A stretch of 64,000 nt of DNA, taken from Bacteroidota bacterium (lineage in GTDB: Bacteria > Bacteroidota > Bacteroidia > Bacteroidales > FEN-979). A program made the position numbers and the translations under genes. The notes beneath the pieces are model-generated. The model saw only the letters and a program-made list of their open reading frames with translations, searched no databases and was not told the DNA's origin. The stretch is from contig JAPLDO010000042.1 of assembly GCA_026391715.1 (NCBI GenBank), positions 1 through 64,000 of the forward strand, given 5' to 3'. This document shows positions 17,398-26,033 of this stretch, piece by piece. Positions within the stretch are counted from its first letter, which is position 1; each line of letters starts with the position of its first letter.

Positions 17398-17931
17398 ATG
17401 TTTCTTCACCGTCCAACTGAGATGAAACCGCCGGAGAATCCCGGTTTTCGCTTCTACATAGGGCTTGCCATATTTATTACTTCGTTTTTTATGCTTCCGA
17501 TTGGTCTGACTTTACGGGAATTTGTTGTCGGTTCTTTCTGGAAAGGCTTTGTGCTTGCGATATTCTGGATCAGTGCGCCGCTGATGAAAATCGGCAGCAT
17601 CGCGCTCCTTGGCAAGTCATCGTATGCCTGGATCAATTACCGGATGCATTATATTTATCATCATGTAGCCAAGCCCCATAAAGTTACCCCCTTACGGTAC
17701 AATATAGGGCTGGCGCTATTTATCCTGCCGTTTCTTCCCAATTACATGATCTCTTTTATGCCTCACATGTTTCACATTACTTTGCATACCCGGTATTTTA
17801 TCATCATTGCCTCCGACGTAGTTTTCATATTCAGCCTCTTTGTGCTTGGAGGCGATTTCTGGGACAAACTTCGAGCTTTGTTTATCTATAAAGCGAAGGC
17901 AACCTTTGAGGATGACCCAAAAAAAAAGTAA
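17398..17931 (+). CDS. Four-helix membrane protein (transporter-suffix-like)
   Basis: A 177-residue protein with four hydrophobic segments, roughly 20-45, 50-72, 103-122 and 130-155. Both halves share a pattern: GFRFYIGLAIFITSFFMLPIG and LRYNIGLALFILPFLPNY, and the C-terminal part ends GGDFWDKLRALFIYKA. This resembles Bacteroidetes proteins annotated 'transporter suffix domain-containing', by recollection only. A second ATG eight codons downstream (17422) may be the true start. It is convergent with the TonB receptor gene, whose end is 5 bases away. Function unknown. Confidence 0.62.
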   Translation: MFLHRPTEMKPPENPGFRFYIGLAIFITSFFMLPIGLTLREFVVGSFWKGFVLAIFWISAPLMKIGSIALLGKSSYAWINYRMHYIYHHVAKPHKVTPLRYNIGLALFILPFLPNYMISFMPHMFHITLHTRYFIIIASDVVFIFSLFVLGGDFWDKLRALFIYKAKATFEDDPKKK

Positions 17932-17935
17932 AATA

Positions 17936-20080
17936 TCAAAGCCTCAACCTCAGACTTACGAAGAACTCCCTGCCCGGCGCCGCCTGATAGCTGTTGTAAT
18001 CGGGACCGTTATTGGGTTCTGTGAAACCAAAGTACTGTTCGTCAAACATGTTTTTACAGAATATTCCAAGATCTCCTTTGAGAGAACCTAATTTCCAACC
18101 ATAATTCAAATTTGCATTGGCAACTGTAAAACCTGTACGTTCAGAAGAACTCCGCACAATTCCGTTTTCAGTGTAATTATTGTAAATCGAATCATCAACC
18201 TGGATATACCATTTTGATTCGTACTGAATATTAAGCGTCGCTGTAAAATACTTTAGGAATTTCAGGGAAGCTTCGGCGGTAAGAATATGCTGAGGACATT
18301 GGGGAATCCAATGACCGCTAACGCTGTCGGGTGAAGTATATTGAAAATGCGAATAAGTATAAGCGACATTGAATTTTAGAAAATCCAGCGGAGAATATGA
18401 TAAATATGTTTCCACACCCCACCTTTTACTTTCACCCATATTGCCAAAAAATGCAGTATTGTTGCCTCTTCCAGGAACGCTATACCGATAAAATTCATCT
18501 TTGGAGCTTATACTGAAACCAGTTATATCATAATAAAACTTCTTTCCGATTTCACCCCTCACTCCGATTTCACCACCCAGGGAGGATGATGGTTTAATGA
18601 GCGAATTGAACCCGCCATATTTAACGGGATTATTATACAACTCGTCTTCCGTTGGCGCTAAAAAACCTGAACCGTAGCTTGCATAGATGTTGGCAACTGT
18701 GGCAAGATCATAAGCTAAGCCTATGCGAAAGGTGGGTTTTTGAAAAGTTTTACTCTCGCTTATTGTTGAGGAATCCAATCTGTTGTAAACATAATCATAA
18801 CGAACGTTGAGAAGCGCGTAGAGTTTTTTGGCAATATCAAGCTTGTCTATGAGAAACACGCCAGTACTTCTTTGACGAATAACCTGGTTGATCAGCAATT
18901 TGTTGAGGTCGAAAACTTCCTCGCTCCAATAGCTGTCAACCCTGTTGTCATTTATATGATCTCCGTCAGGTACGGCAAAATTGTGTTCTGTCATTTTCAT
19001 TGATTGATAATCCACACCTAAGCTAAGATGGTTAAAAAGGTTTTCCTTGCCGAAGTGAAGATTATACTGCGCTGAAATCCCCGGGTTGATATATGGTTTA
19101 TAATCATCCCCATTGTTGGAAGTCTCCTGGTAATTATTAAACCTGATAAAACCCCTGACCGCGACGTCCTGATTTTTCGCAAAAGCGTAATTAATGGTCG
19201 TGGCGCCTGTAAGCCGTTGTGTTTTATGAAACTCATTATAGCGGATAGCATCGGTATTGGCTGCCCGGTGACCAACGGTATCGTACCGGCTCAGATTAAT
19301 GCCTTCGGAATTTTGATTAAAATAGCTTGTGTAGGTGAGCGCCTGGGTAATCTTTATTTTATCCGAAGGAGTCCATGTAAGTTTTTCACTCAGATTGTCT
19401 GCCATATATGACTGATGCACACGATAACCATGACTCTGCGTATGAGAATAAGAAATTCTGTAGTTCACATTACCCTGTGTGCCGTCAACTTGTCCGAGAA
19501 TTTTCCAGAAACCATTTGAACCGGCAGAAGTGTATAATGAACTGTTCACCGGTTTATCGCCGCCATCTTTTGTGGTAATATTAATAAGACCACCCGTTGC
19601 GCTTGCCCCATACATTGATGCTGCGAGTCCTTTAACAACTTCAATATTTTTTACGGTTTCCCAGTCAACATCATATAAATCGGGTGCAAAACCGCCAGGG
19701 TTGTTAATAGAAATACCATCAATGTAAACGCCGATACCCCTGAATCCGCTTTCTGTTAAAACACCCTGCCCGCGGATATACACGTGAACCCTTGACCCGC
19801 CTGTGCCGTTGTCAATTTTAACGCCGGGAACAAGCCTCAAAGCATCATCCGCAGCAATCGTTTTTGTCATTGTGGATAACTGTGCGCCAGACACCACCGA
19901 AATAGCGGCAGGAATTTCCCTGAGCGGGATATTAATTCGTAACGCGCTGACGACAATTTCGTTCAACATTTTCGATGCAACGGTATCCCGTTTAATACCT
20001 GATTCAACTTGCTTTTCCTGAGCAAGGGCAGAAAAAGAAAAGAAAATAATAAGAGAGAGAAAAATATATTTTGGTTTCAT
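17936..20080 (-). CDS. TonB-dependent outer-membrane receptor
   Basis: A 714-residue receptor. A Sec signal peptide (FLSLIIFFSFSALAQ) is followed by a plug domain (about 40-165: VVSALRINIPLREIP, VHVYIRGQGVLTESGFRG, VKGLAASMYGASATGGLINITTK) and a 22-strand-type barrel ending in aromatic-rich REFFVSLRLRL. There is no N-terminal carboxypeptidase-like domain and no SusD partner, so a siderophore, metal or cofactor receptor is more likely than a glycan transporter. The substrate cannot be deduced. A small membrane-anchored protein gene lies upstream on the same strand, 142 bases away. Confidence 0.88.
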   Translation of the reverse strand: MKPKYIFLSLIIFFSFSALAQEKQVESGIKRDTVASKMLNEIVVSALRINIPLREIPAAISVVSGAQLSTMTKTIAADDALRLVPGVKIDNGTGGSRVHVYIRGQGVLTESGFRGIGVYIDGISINNPGGFAPDLYDVDWETVKNIEVVKGLAASMYGASATGGLINITTKDGGDKPVNSSLYTSAGSNGFWKILGQVDGTQGNVNYRISYSHTQSHGYRVHQSYMADNLSEKLTWTPSDKIKITQALTYTSYFNQNSEGINLSRYDTVGHRAANTDAIRYNEFHKTQRLTGATTINYAFAKNQDVAVRGFIRFNNYQETSNNGDDYKPYINPGISAQYNLHFGKENLFNHLSLGVDYQSMKMTEHNFAVPDGDHINDNRVDSYWSEEVFDLNKLLINQVIRQRSTGVFLIDKLDIAKKLYALLNVRYDYVYNRLDSSTISESKTFQKPTFRIGLAYDLATVANIYASYGSGFLAPTEDELYNNPVKYGGFNSLIKPSSSLGGEIGVRGEIGKKFYYDITGFSISSKDEFYRYSVPGRGNNTAFFGNMGESKRWGVETYLSYSPLDFLKFNVAYTYSHFQYTSPDSVSGHWIPQCPQHILTAEASLKFLKYFTATLNIQYESKWYIQVDDSIYNNYTENGIVRSSSERTGFTVANANLNYGWKLGSLKGDLGIFCKNMFDEQYFGFTEPNNGPDYNSYQAAPGREFFVSLRLRL

Positions 20081-20222
20081 AATTGTGTTGTTTGTTGAAG
20101 TAAAAAATTTTGGGATTTATGCTTGTCCTTACCCAATGGAATTGAATAATCGGATATCAATAGAGAATGATTTTATTGCTCAGATTGAAAATCCCGTTGG
20201 GGATAAAAGAAAACAGATGAAA

Positions 20223-20753
20223 TCAGGCTGATTTCGGAGGCGGCGCCAGATGGACGAGATAAATCGGGAATATCGGCGCATTTATAACCGGGAAATGAAA
20301 GGTTGTAACCTGCTCCGGAATCTGAATCGGCGTGTTATGTATCAGAGCCTGTGTTATCAGATTGTGTAAAAGCGCCCTGATGGGCTTATCCTGATGAGTT
20401 GTAGCTCCATGTCCGCTACGAATCAGAAAAAGAGAGAAATTGGCTAACAACGTCTCTTCCTTTTTATCATGGAGGCAATAAAAAAAGGTTGTATCACCGC
20501 TTTTACGTTCTACAACCACATCGTAAAGTTTCCCAAACCAGGTAAATTCGGATTTTTCGACCCGACGGAAATTCCTGTTTGATTCCGGGTGTAGAATTTT
20601 CAAAATGACCATTGCATCTTGATAGGAACCACTTTTGATGTGAGTGGTCATTTCAGAATGAAGGCAGTGTTGATTGTACCGGAACACAAAATTGAATCCT
20701 AAAATATTCAAAAGGAAAGCGAGTAAAATTCCGATGATTGCAACCTTTTTCAA
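20223..20753 (-). CDS. Small exported/membrane-anchored protein next to TonB receptor
   Basis: No family recognised with certainty. The product begins with a lysine pair and a hydrophobic segment (KKVAIIGILLAFLLNILGFNFVF) that acts as signal peptide or anchor; the remaining ~145 residues are soluble and end in LVHLAPPPKSA. No ATG fits; TTG at 20751-20753, directly before the hydrophobic segment, gives 176 residues. An upstream TTG at 20828 would add 25 hydrophilic residues. The position upstream of a TonB-receptor gene suggests co-transcription and a role with it, which is an inference. Confidence 0.55.
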   Translation of the reverse strand: MKKVAIIGILLAFLLNILGFNFVFRYNQHCLHSEMTTHIKSGSYQDAMVILKILHPESNRNFRRVEKSEFTWFGKLYDVVVERKSGDTTFFYCLHDKKEETLLANFSLFLIRSGHGATTHQDKPIRALLHNLITQALIHNTPIQIPEQVTTFHFPVINAPIFPIYLVHLAPPPKSA

Positions 20754-20909
20754 GTGGTTTATTTTCGGATGACAAGTTAGTAAACTGCGGTTCGGCGAGC
20801 AGTGGTCAGGGGTGGCAAAATTAAACAATTATGCTGTAAAACTTCCGTTTATTGGATTTATTCTGCCCCCTTCAACTATTATGCAAATTCCAGGTTCCGG
20901 CTCAAGGTT

Positions 20910-21076
20910 CAACTTTGAGTCTACTCCGAAAAGTAGTTAGAAAAATAAGAATTTGGCTAAAGCCCGGAATGTCAGCAACTTGAATTGCCACTATCTTAAG
21001 GTAGTAGCAATTGATAACCAGATAGTTACTGGACTTTAGTCAAAATTGTTTCCTTTTCGGAGTATGCTCAACTTTG
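20910..21076. repeat. MITE-like element with nested inverted repeats
   Basis: A 167-base element. The outer arms (20910-20932 and 21054-21076) are imperfect inverted copies sharing TACTCCGAAAA. Inside them lie inverted TTTGGCTAAAGCCC (20952-20965) and GGACTTTAGTCAAAA (21031-21045), and a central hairpin (ATTGC-ACTA / TAGT-GCAAT, 20984-21011). It has no ORF. The right arm overlaps the 3' end of the MobB-like gene and supplies its stop codon (21068). Relatives are at 32272 and 50376. Confidence 0.7.
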
Positions 21077-21646
21077 AACTTTGAACTCGGTAACGCTCAG
21101 CGGTTCATAATACCATTGTCCCCCCGACCATTTTATTCTCAGCGCAACTTCATCCGCAGAAAAAATCCGGGCAGGCAAAACAAAATCGGCAAGTCTTTCC
21201 GATCTCTTTTTCGATTCGGCAAAGCCTTCACCACCGGAAGTGATAAAGATCATAATTGCGGGCTTAATTTTGCCGCCAAGAGCTCCCGATTCACAAATCA
21301 CGGGTCGTTTCTCAGGGTTGCAAACATTCATGAAAATCGTAAAAGCCTCGTCAAGATGGCAATCTTCCGCCTCCATAAAAAAGGATGCGCCGGCTCCGGC
21401 TTGAAGATACTGACCGCTGTTTTTATGGTGAGGTTCAATATCCTGATAAATCCTGAAATTTTCAGAGGAATATGAGATTTTTGAATTTCCGAGAGAATCA
21501 TGCTTATGCGGCGAAATTTTCAGAGCTATCAGTGGAACTGAATGATGAAAAGCGCGGATCAGCGCGGTTGCAAGCCATGTTTTTCCAACTTTTTTCCCCG
21601 AACCTGAGATGATGATAAACTGCCCGAAAAGTTTTCGATCCATCAT
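21068..21646 (-). CDS. MobB-like P-loop protein
   Basis: A 192-residue protein starting with a P-loop, IIISGSGKKVGKT (Walker A about 15-23), then KISPHKHD and ICESGALGGKIKPAIMIFI, the layout of SIMIBI-class GTPases such as MobB. MobB assists attachment of GMP to molybdopterin. The cluster context (modE, a molybdopterin reductase and mobA within 8 kb) supports a molybdenum-cofactor role. Sequence similarity to classical MobB is only partial, so another cofactor-chaperone GTPase is possible. The last residues (FKVQS) and the stop codon lie in the arm of a repeat element, so the native C terminus may have been replaced. Confidence 0.6.
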   Translation of the reverse strand: MMDRKLFGQFIIISGSGKKVGKTWLATALIRAFHHSVPLIALKISPHKHDSLGNSKISYSSENFRIYQDIEPHHKNSGQYLQAGAGASFFMEAEDCHLDEAFTIFMNVCNPEKRPVICESGALGGKIKPAIMIFITSGGEGFAESKKRSERLADFVLPARIFSADEVALRIKWSGGQWYYEPLSVTEFKVQS

Positions 21647-21657
21647 TAGGAATATCG

Positions 21658-22389
21658 CTAATGGATGATCAATTTAACGCAGGCAAACAGGAGAACAAGC
21701 ACAAGAGAGAGTTTGAAATATCGGATTGGTAAAACCTTTACAGAAGTTAACGACCCGATTAATCCACCCACAATAACTACGAAAATCCAAATATAAAAAT
21801 GCGGCGGCACAATCAGATTATCTATGCCAAGTCCTGCCAACCCAGCCAGGGAATTGCACAAAATGAACAGCGATGAATACAAACCGGTCTCTTTTACGCC
21901 CGCCCAATGCATGAAAATCAATATCGGACTGAGAATAATGCCGCCGCCTATGCCGATCATCCCCGATAAGAACCCCAACGCCATTCCGATTACCGCTGAA
22001 ATCAGAATAGATGGCGGAGGTTTAACATCGTAATCCTGCGATTGCCGGTACAACAAGCGGAGAAGAGCCACGAATAATAGCAATCCAAGAATCAGCCGGT
22101 AAGTGGATGAATTGATGTGAATCATGGCGCCAAGAAAAGCCATTGGAATTGACGGCAGAAGAAATGGAAGTATCAGTTTCCACCGCAACCGATACCCTTT
22201 GTTAAAATTGAAAAATGCTATTCCGGCAACAAAGAGATTAAGAATCAGAGCAGCGCTGCGAAAATAGAGCATGTTTATCTCGAAAATTGACATGATTGCC
22301 AAATATCCGCTCGCCCCGCCATGACCCACCGAAGAGTACAACATGGCAACGAGTAACATCGAAAATAACAATGCAAAAGTCCCTTCCAT
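21658..22389 (-). CDS. TauE/SafE-family sulfite/sulfur-compound exporter
   Basis: A 243-residue membrane protein with about seven to eight helices and two similar halves. Signatures are YSSVGHGGASGYLAIMS near the N terminus and LGFLSGMIGIGGGIILSPIL near residue 140, characteristic of TauE/SafE permeases. These move small anions such as sulfite, sulfoacetate or related compounds across the inner membrane. It lies between the MobB-like and ModE genes on the same strand (11 bases before the former), next to a sulfur-type reductase gene set, which fits export of a sulfur oxyanion product or substrate handling. Confidence 0.85.
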   Translation of the reverse strand: MEGTFALLFSMLLVAMLYSSVGHGGASGYLAIMSIFEINMLYFRSAALILNLFVAGIAFFNFNKGYRLRWKLILPFLLPSIPMAFLGAMIHINSSTYRLILGLLLFVALLRLLYRQSQDYDVKPPPSILISAVIGMALGFLSGMIGIGGGIILSPILIFMHWAGVKETGLYSSLFILCNSLAGLAGLGIDNLIVPPHFYIWIFVVIVGGLIGSLTSVKVLPIRYFKLSLVLVLLFACVKLIIH

Positions 22390-22470
22390 CTGTTTTCGTT
22401 GTTCCCTTGAAGGAACAACGCTTCAAAAATACAATTATTCTGATTACGCAGTAACTGCGGCTGAAGATTT

Positions 22471-22821
22471 CTATTCTTCTCTGAAAAACTGTTCCTGATC
22501 TGTTAGAAATTTAACAAAACTGATTTCAAAGCTCCGAAACCTGCCGATCATGCTCCTACCTGCTGCCGTGACTATAGTAGCGCCGCCTCCTTTTCCACCA
22601 TGACTGAAAGTAACCAAAGGCGACGACGAAAGCCGGTTGACCGATTTAATGGCATAGTAAGCTTTCCGGTACGACATTCCCATAGCTATTGCCGCTTTCC
22701 TCAAAGAACCAAGCTCTCCAATCTTTTCAAGCAATTCAACCCGCCCGGTTCCAATGAAATTTTCTCCCTCTGTTTCTAACCAGATTCTTCCTTTAGGTTC
22801 TGGGAAAACTTGATCCATCAT
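22471..22821 (-). CDS. modE: ModE N-terminal-type molybdate-responsive regulator
   Basis: A 116-residue winged-helix protein of the LysR/ModE type: GRVELLEKIGELGSLRKAAIAMGMSYRKAYYAIKSVN is the characteristic helix-turn-helix, followed by SHGGKGGGATIVTAAG. The C-terminal molybdate-binding TOBE domains of full ModE are absent, so it is the DNA-binding half only, a common stand-alone form. Divergent from the molybdopterin reductase operon, it probably regulates it. No molybdate ABC transporter genes are nearby. Confidence 0.82.
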   Translation of the reverse strand: MMDQVFPEPKGRIWLETEGENFIGTGRVELLEKIGELGSLRKAAIAMGMSYRKAYYAIKSVNRLSSSPLVTFSHGGKGGGATIVTAAGRSMIGRFRSFEISFVKFLTDQEQFFREE

Positions 22822-23251
22822 TCAATCTTTTCAACAAAAATATAAAAACTTAAATCCTGTTCATATCGAAACAATTATATTTATACATTTGTTTAAAAAT
22901 TCACAGTAGTTTTTTTTACTGCTTTTTGCCTGAAATCATGTCATCACTTCGGGATTATGTTGCAAACTCGAGAGCGCTCCGAAAAGTGAAAAATATAAAT
23001 AAACTGCTATTTGTCATATCATCCTTTATTTTACCCCACCCCCAACCCCTCCCCAAAAAGGGAGGGGAGTCGGGTTCTAATCGGCATAATACCATGATTA
23101 ACCGAGCTATGGCATATTAGCGCCAGCCTCCCCCTTCCCTTTTTGGGGATGGGGGTTGGGGGGAAGGGGTCTGGGGGGAAGGGGGTTGTGGGGAAGGGGT
23201 CTTATGGCAGGGGTGACATTATTATAGAAAGTTTTTAAACTTCAACCATTC
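22822..23251. other. Gene-free 430-bp region between modE and the reductase operon
   Basis: AT-rich sequence next to modE (a TACATTTG -7-like box at 22884-22891 reads rightward, without a clear -33 match), followed by the composite repeat described separately. I see no coding sequence. The promoter of the reductase operon must lie in or before the repeats. Confidence 0.5.
22931..23230. repeat. Composite repeat: TTCGGG-type arms with two GC-rich palindromes
   Basis: The left arm (22934-22959, AATCATGTCATCACTTCGGG) and the inverted right arm (23206-23230, ending GTGACATTATTATAGAAA) match the element at 17229-17320. Between them are two GC-rich repeats of the ygfK-insert type: 23034-23074, and in opposite orientation 23127-23204, the latter expanded by direct repeats of GGGGAAGGGGTCT-like units. 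This suggests repeats inserted into a repeat. Confidence 0.6.
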
Positions 23252-25498
23252 ATGAATCGCAGGAATTTCATCAGAATTTCAACCCTCGGAGCCGGAGGCG
23301 CCATGCTTGGCGGAATTATGTCGGGAAGCGGCAAAGAACCATCGTTACTCGATAGGTTAACAGGGAAATCGCCAACGGATGATTTTAAGTATTTGCGCAC
23401 GCCAACTTATTGTGAAGTCTGTTTCTGGAAGTGCGCTGGTTGGGTTTATAAAAATGACCAGGGCGAAATCTGGAAAATCATCGGAAATGAGATTGATCCG
23501 CATTGCAACGGCAGATTGTGCCCAAGAGGCACCGGCGGCGTTGGAATGTATTATGATCAGGATCGCCTGAAAACTCCAATGATTCGCACTGGCGAGAGAG
23601 GCAAACAATCGTTTAAACGCGCAAGCTGGGATGAGGCGCTTGATTTTGTGGCGAAAAAACTTGACCACATTGGCAAAAAATACGGACCGGAAACAGTTGC
23701 CCTGATTACTCACGGCTCTGGCGGAAAAATTCTTACCACCTTAATGAAAGCTTACGGTTCCGATTCCATTGCAGGTCCATCTTACGCGCAATGCAAAGGT
23801 CCTCGCGAAGCTGCCTTCAACCTCACCTTCGGGGCTTCGCTTGAATCGCCCGAGCCTACCGATATCAGGAATACCAAATGCCTTGTGCTTATTGGCAGTC
23901 ACCTCGGCGAAAATATGCACAATACCCAGGTTCAGGAGATGGCTGACGCCATTGACCGAGGCGCCTGCATAATCACAGTGGATCCGAGGTTTTCAACGGT
24001 TGCCGGGAAGTCGAAATTCTGGTTGCCCATTAAACCTGCCACCGACATCGCCCTTTTGTTAGCCTGGATGAATGTGCTGATTAACAACAATTGGTATGAT
24101 AAGGAATATATAGAAAAATATGCATCAGGATTCGACAAACTAAAAGATTATATTCAGCCTTTCACCCCCGAATGGGCTTATGGTATCACCACAATTGACC
24201 CGGTTAAGATCCATGATACCGCGAAGGAAATGGCAAATGCCGCGCCGGCGGTTATTATCCATCCGGGTCGCCATGTTACCTGGTATGGCGACGATACCCA
24301 GCGTTCGCGGGCAATCGCCATCCTGAACGCATTGCTTGGTTCGTGGGGGCGTCGCGGCGGGTTTTATCTTGCGGAATTAAAAGCGATCCCGGAGTACCCT
24401 CATCCGCCATTTCCACCTGTCAACAAATCATGGCGCGACATACTTGGCGATCAATATCCTTTTGCCGAATTGCCTCTCGCGAATGCTATTGTAGATGGCT
24501 CAATTCCAGGTCGCCTGAAGGATTTTCAATACCGCGGATGGATCGTCAATGGCTCAAACCTGAACATGACCATGCCCGACTCGCGGAAAACCCTCGAAGC
24601 AATTCAGAACCTTGAACTGCTTGTGGTCATTGATACTATGCCGATGGAGATCACCGGCTGGGCAGATGTGGTGTTGCCCGAATGTACCTACCTCGAACGG
24701 TATGATGTGCTGCGCAACGACCACAACCGCGAGCCGGTGATTGCCCTGCGTATGCCCGCCGCCGAACCAAAATACGACACAAAACCCGATTGGTGGATCG
24801 CCAAAGAATTGGCAAATAAAATGGGGCTTGGCAAATATTTCGACTGGAAAAATATCGAAGAGTTTCTCGATTATAAACTTCAGCGAATGGGAAGTTCACT
24901 GAAAGAGATGAAAAAAATTGGCGTTAAAAAGTACGCCCGCGAAGGCGGCGACCTCTATTTCTCTGCCGAAAACCCGCCAACTTATGATACGCCATCGGGA
25001 AAAATTGAACTTTACTCGACACAACTGGAACAAGCCGGATTTGATCCATTGCCTCGTTATACGACGCACGAAGAACCCCCCGAAGGCTATTACCGGTTGA
25101 ATTACGGGCGAACGCAGTCGCATACCTTCAGCCGCACTTCAAACAACCCAAACCTTTCTGCCATCATGCCTGAAAATGCCGTTTGGGTAAACCCGAAAGT
25201 TGCAGCCAACTGGCAATTTAAAGACGGGCAGGATGTGTGGTTGAAAAATCAGGACGGCGCAATAACGCCATTCCCGGCAAAAATCAGGATTACTGAACGG
25301 ATCCGATGGGATTCAGTTTATATCGTCCATGGATTCGGTCACACAAGTCAATTGCTTTCACGCGCCTACGGAAAAGGGGTCAGCGATGCGGCGCTGATTA
25401 CCAAAGTATTGATAGATCCTGTGATGGGAGGCACCGGCATGCGCGGAAATTTTGTCACGTTTTTAACTGAAAACCCGGATAAGGAGGTGAAAGCATGA
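23252..25498 (+). CDS. Molybdopterin oxidoreductase catalytic subunit (PsrA/PhsA-like)
   Basis: A 748-residue exported enzyme. The N terminus NRRNFIRISTLGAGG is a Tat-type signal. A [4Fe-4S] site follows, C54-x2-C57-x3-C61-x28-C90 (YCEVCFWKC ... LCPRG). The body has molybdopterin-bis-MGD binding motifs, and C181 (SYAQCKGPREAAF) is a candidate molybdenum ligand. It belongs to the DMSO-reductase superfamily, close to polysulfide/thiosulfate reductases; the precise substrate (polysulfide, thiosulfate, tetrathionate, or an arsenic or selenium oxyanion) is not decidable here. It overlaps the iron-sulfur subunit gene by four bases. Sulfur-transport and rhodanese genes follow, which favours a sulfur substrate. 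Confidence 0.85.
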   Translation: MNRRNFIRISTLGAGGAMLGGIMSGSGKEPSLLDRLTGKSPTDDFKYLRTPTYCEVCFWKCAGWVYKNDQGEIWKIIGNEIDPHCNGRLCPRGTGGVGMYYDQDRLKTPMIRTGERGKQSFKRASWDEALDFVAKKLDHIGKKYGPETVALITHGSGGKILTTLMKAYGSDSIAGPSYAQCKGPREAAFNLTFGASLESPEPTDIRNTKCLVLIGSHLGENMHNTQVQEMADAIDRGACIITVDPRFSTVAGKSKFWLPIKPATDIALLLAWMNVLINNNWYDKEYIEKYASGFDKLKDYIQPFTPEWAYGITTIDPVKIHDTAKEMANAAPAVIIHPGRHVTWYGDDTQRSRAIAILNALLGSWGRRGGFYLAELKAIPEYPHPPFPPVNKSWRDILGDQYPFAELPLANAIVDGSIPGRLKDFQYRGWIVNGSNLNMTMPDSRKTLEAIQNLELLVVIDTMPMEITGWADVVLPECTYLERYDVLRNDHNREPVIALRMPAAEPKYDTKPDWWIAKELANKMGLGKYFDWKNIEEFLDYKLQRMGSSLKEMKKIGVKKYAREGGDLYFSAENPPTYDTPSGKIELYSTQLEQAGFDPLPRYTTHEEPPEGYYRLNYGRTQSHTFSRTSNNPNLSAIMPENAVWVNPKVAANWQFKDGQDVWLKNQDGAITPFPAKIRITERIRWDSVYIVHGFGHTSQLLSRAYGKGVSDAALITKVLIDPVMGGTGMRGNFVTFLTENPDKEVKA

Positions 25499-26028
25499 GA
25501 CTTGCAATGGCAATTGATACCAAAAAATGCGTAGGCTGCAGCGATTGCGTAGTAAGCTGCCAGACTGAAAATAGCGTGCCTATCGGATATTGCCGCGATT
25601 GGATTGTGGAGGTCAACGACGGAACTTATCCACAGCTTGAGATGGAGATTCGCTCGGAACGATGCAACCAGTGTTCCAACTCCCCTTGCGTGCGTTGTTG
25701 CCCTACCGGCGCCAGTCATTACGATTACGGCGGAATTGTGCTGGTAACTCCGCACAAATGCATCGGCTGCGGAGCCTGCATTTCATCATGTCCTTATGAC
25801 GCCCGTTATCCCCATCCCAAAGGATATGTTGACAAATGTACTTTTTGCGTTCATCGCGTCAAAGAGGGATTGCCTCCGGCATGCGTTGCTGTGTGTCCAA
25901 CCAAGTGCCTCTATTTTGGCGATACTGACGATCAGAGGAGTGAAATATCCCTGGTTTTGAAAAAAAGGAAGTACAAACGGCTTATCCCCGAAGCCGGTAC
26001 AAATCCCAACCTTTACTTTTTAATCTGA
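25495..26028 (+). CDS. Four-cluster [4Fe-4S] electron-transfer subunit (PsrB-like)
   Basis: A 177-residue ferredoxin-type subunit with four cysteine groups: CVGCSDCVVSC (from C12), CNQCSNSPCVRCC, CIGCGACISSC and CTFC...CVAVCP, predicted to hold four [4Fe-4S] clusters. It passes electrons between the membrane subunit and the molybdenum subunit. There is no own signal peptide, as expected if it is co-exported with the Tat-signal partner. Translationally coupled to the gene upstream (ATGA overlap) and 5 bases before the membrane subunit gene. Confidence 0.9.
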   Translation: MRLAMAIDTKKCVGCSDCVVSCQTENSVPIGYCRDWIVEVNDGTYPQLEMEIRSERCNQCSNSPCVRCCPTGASHYDYGGIVLVTPHKCIGCGACISSCPYDARYPHPKGYVDKCTFCVHRVKEGLPPACVAVCPTKCLYFGDTDDQRSEISLVLKKRKYKRLIPEAGTNPNLYFLI

Positions 26029-26033
26029 AAGCC

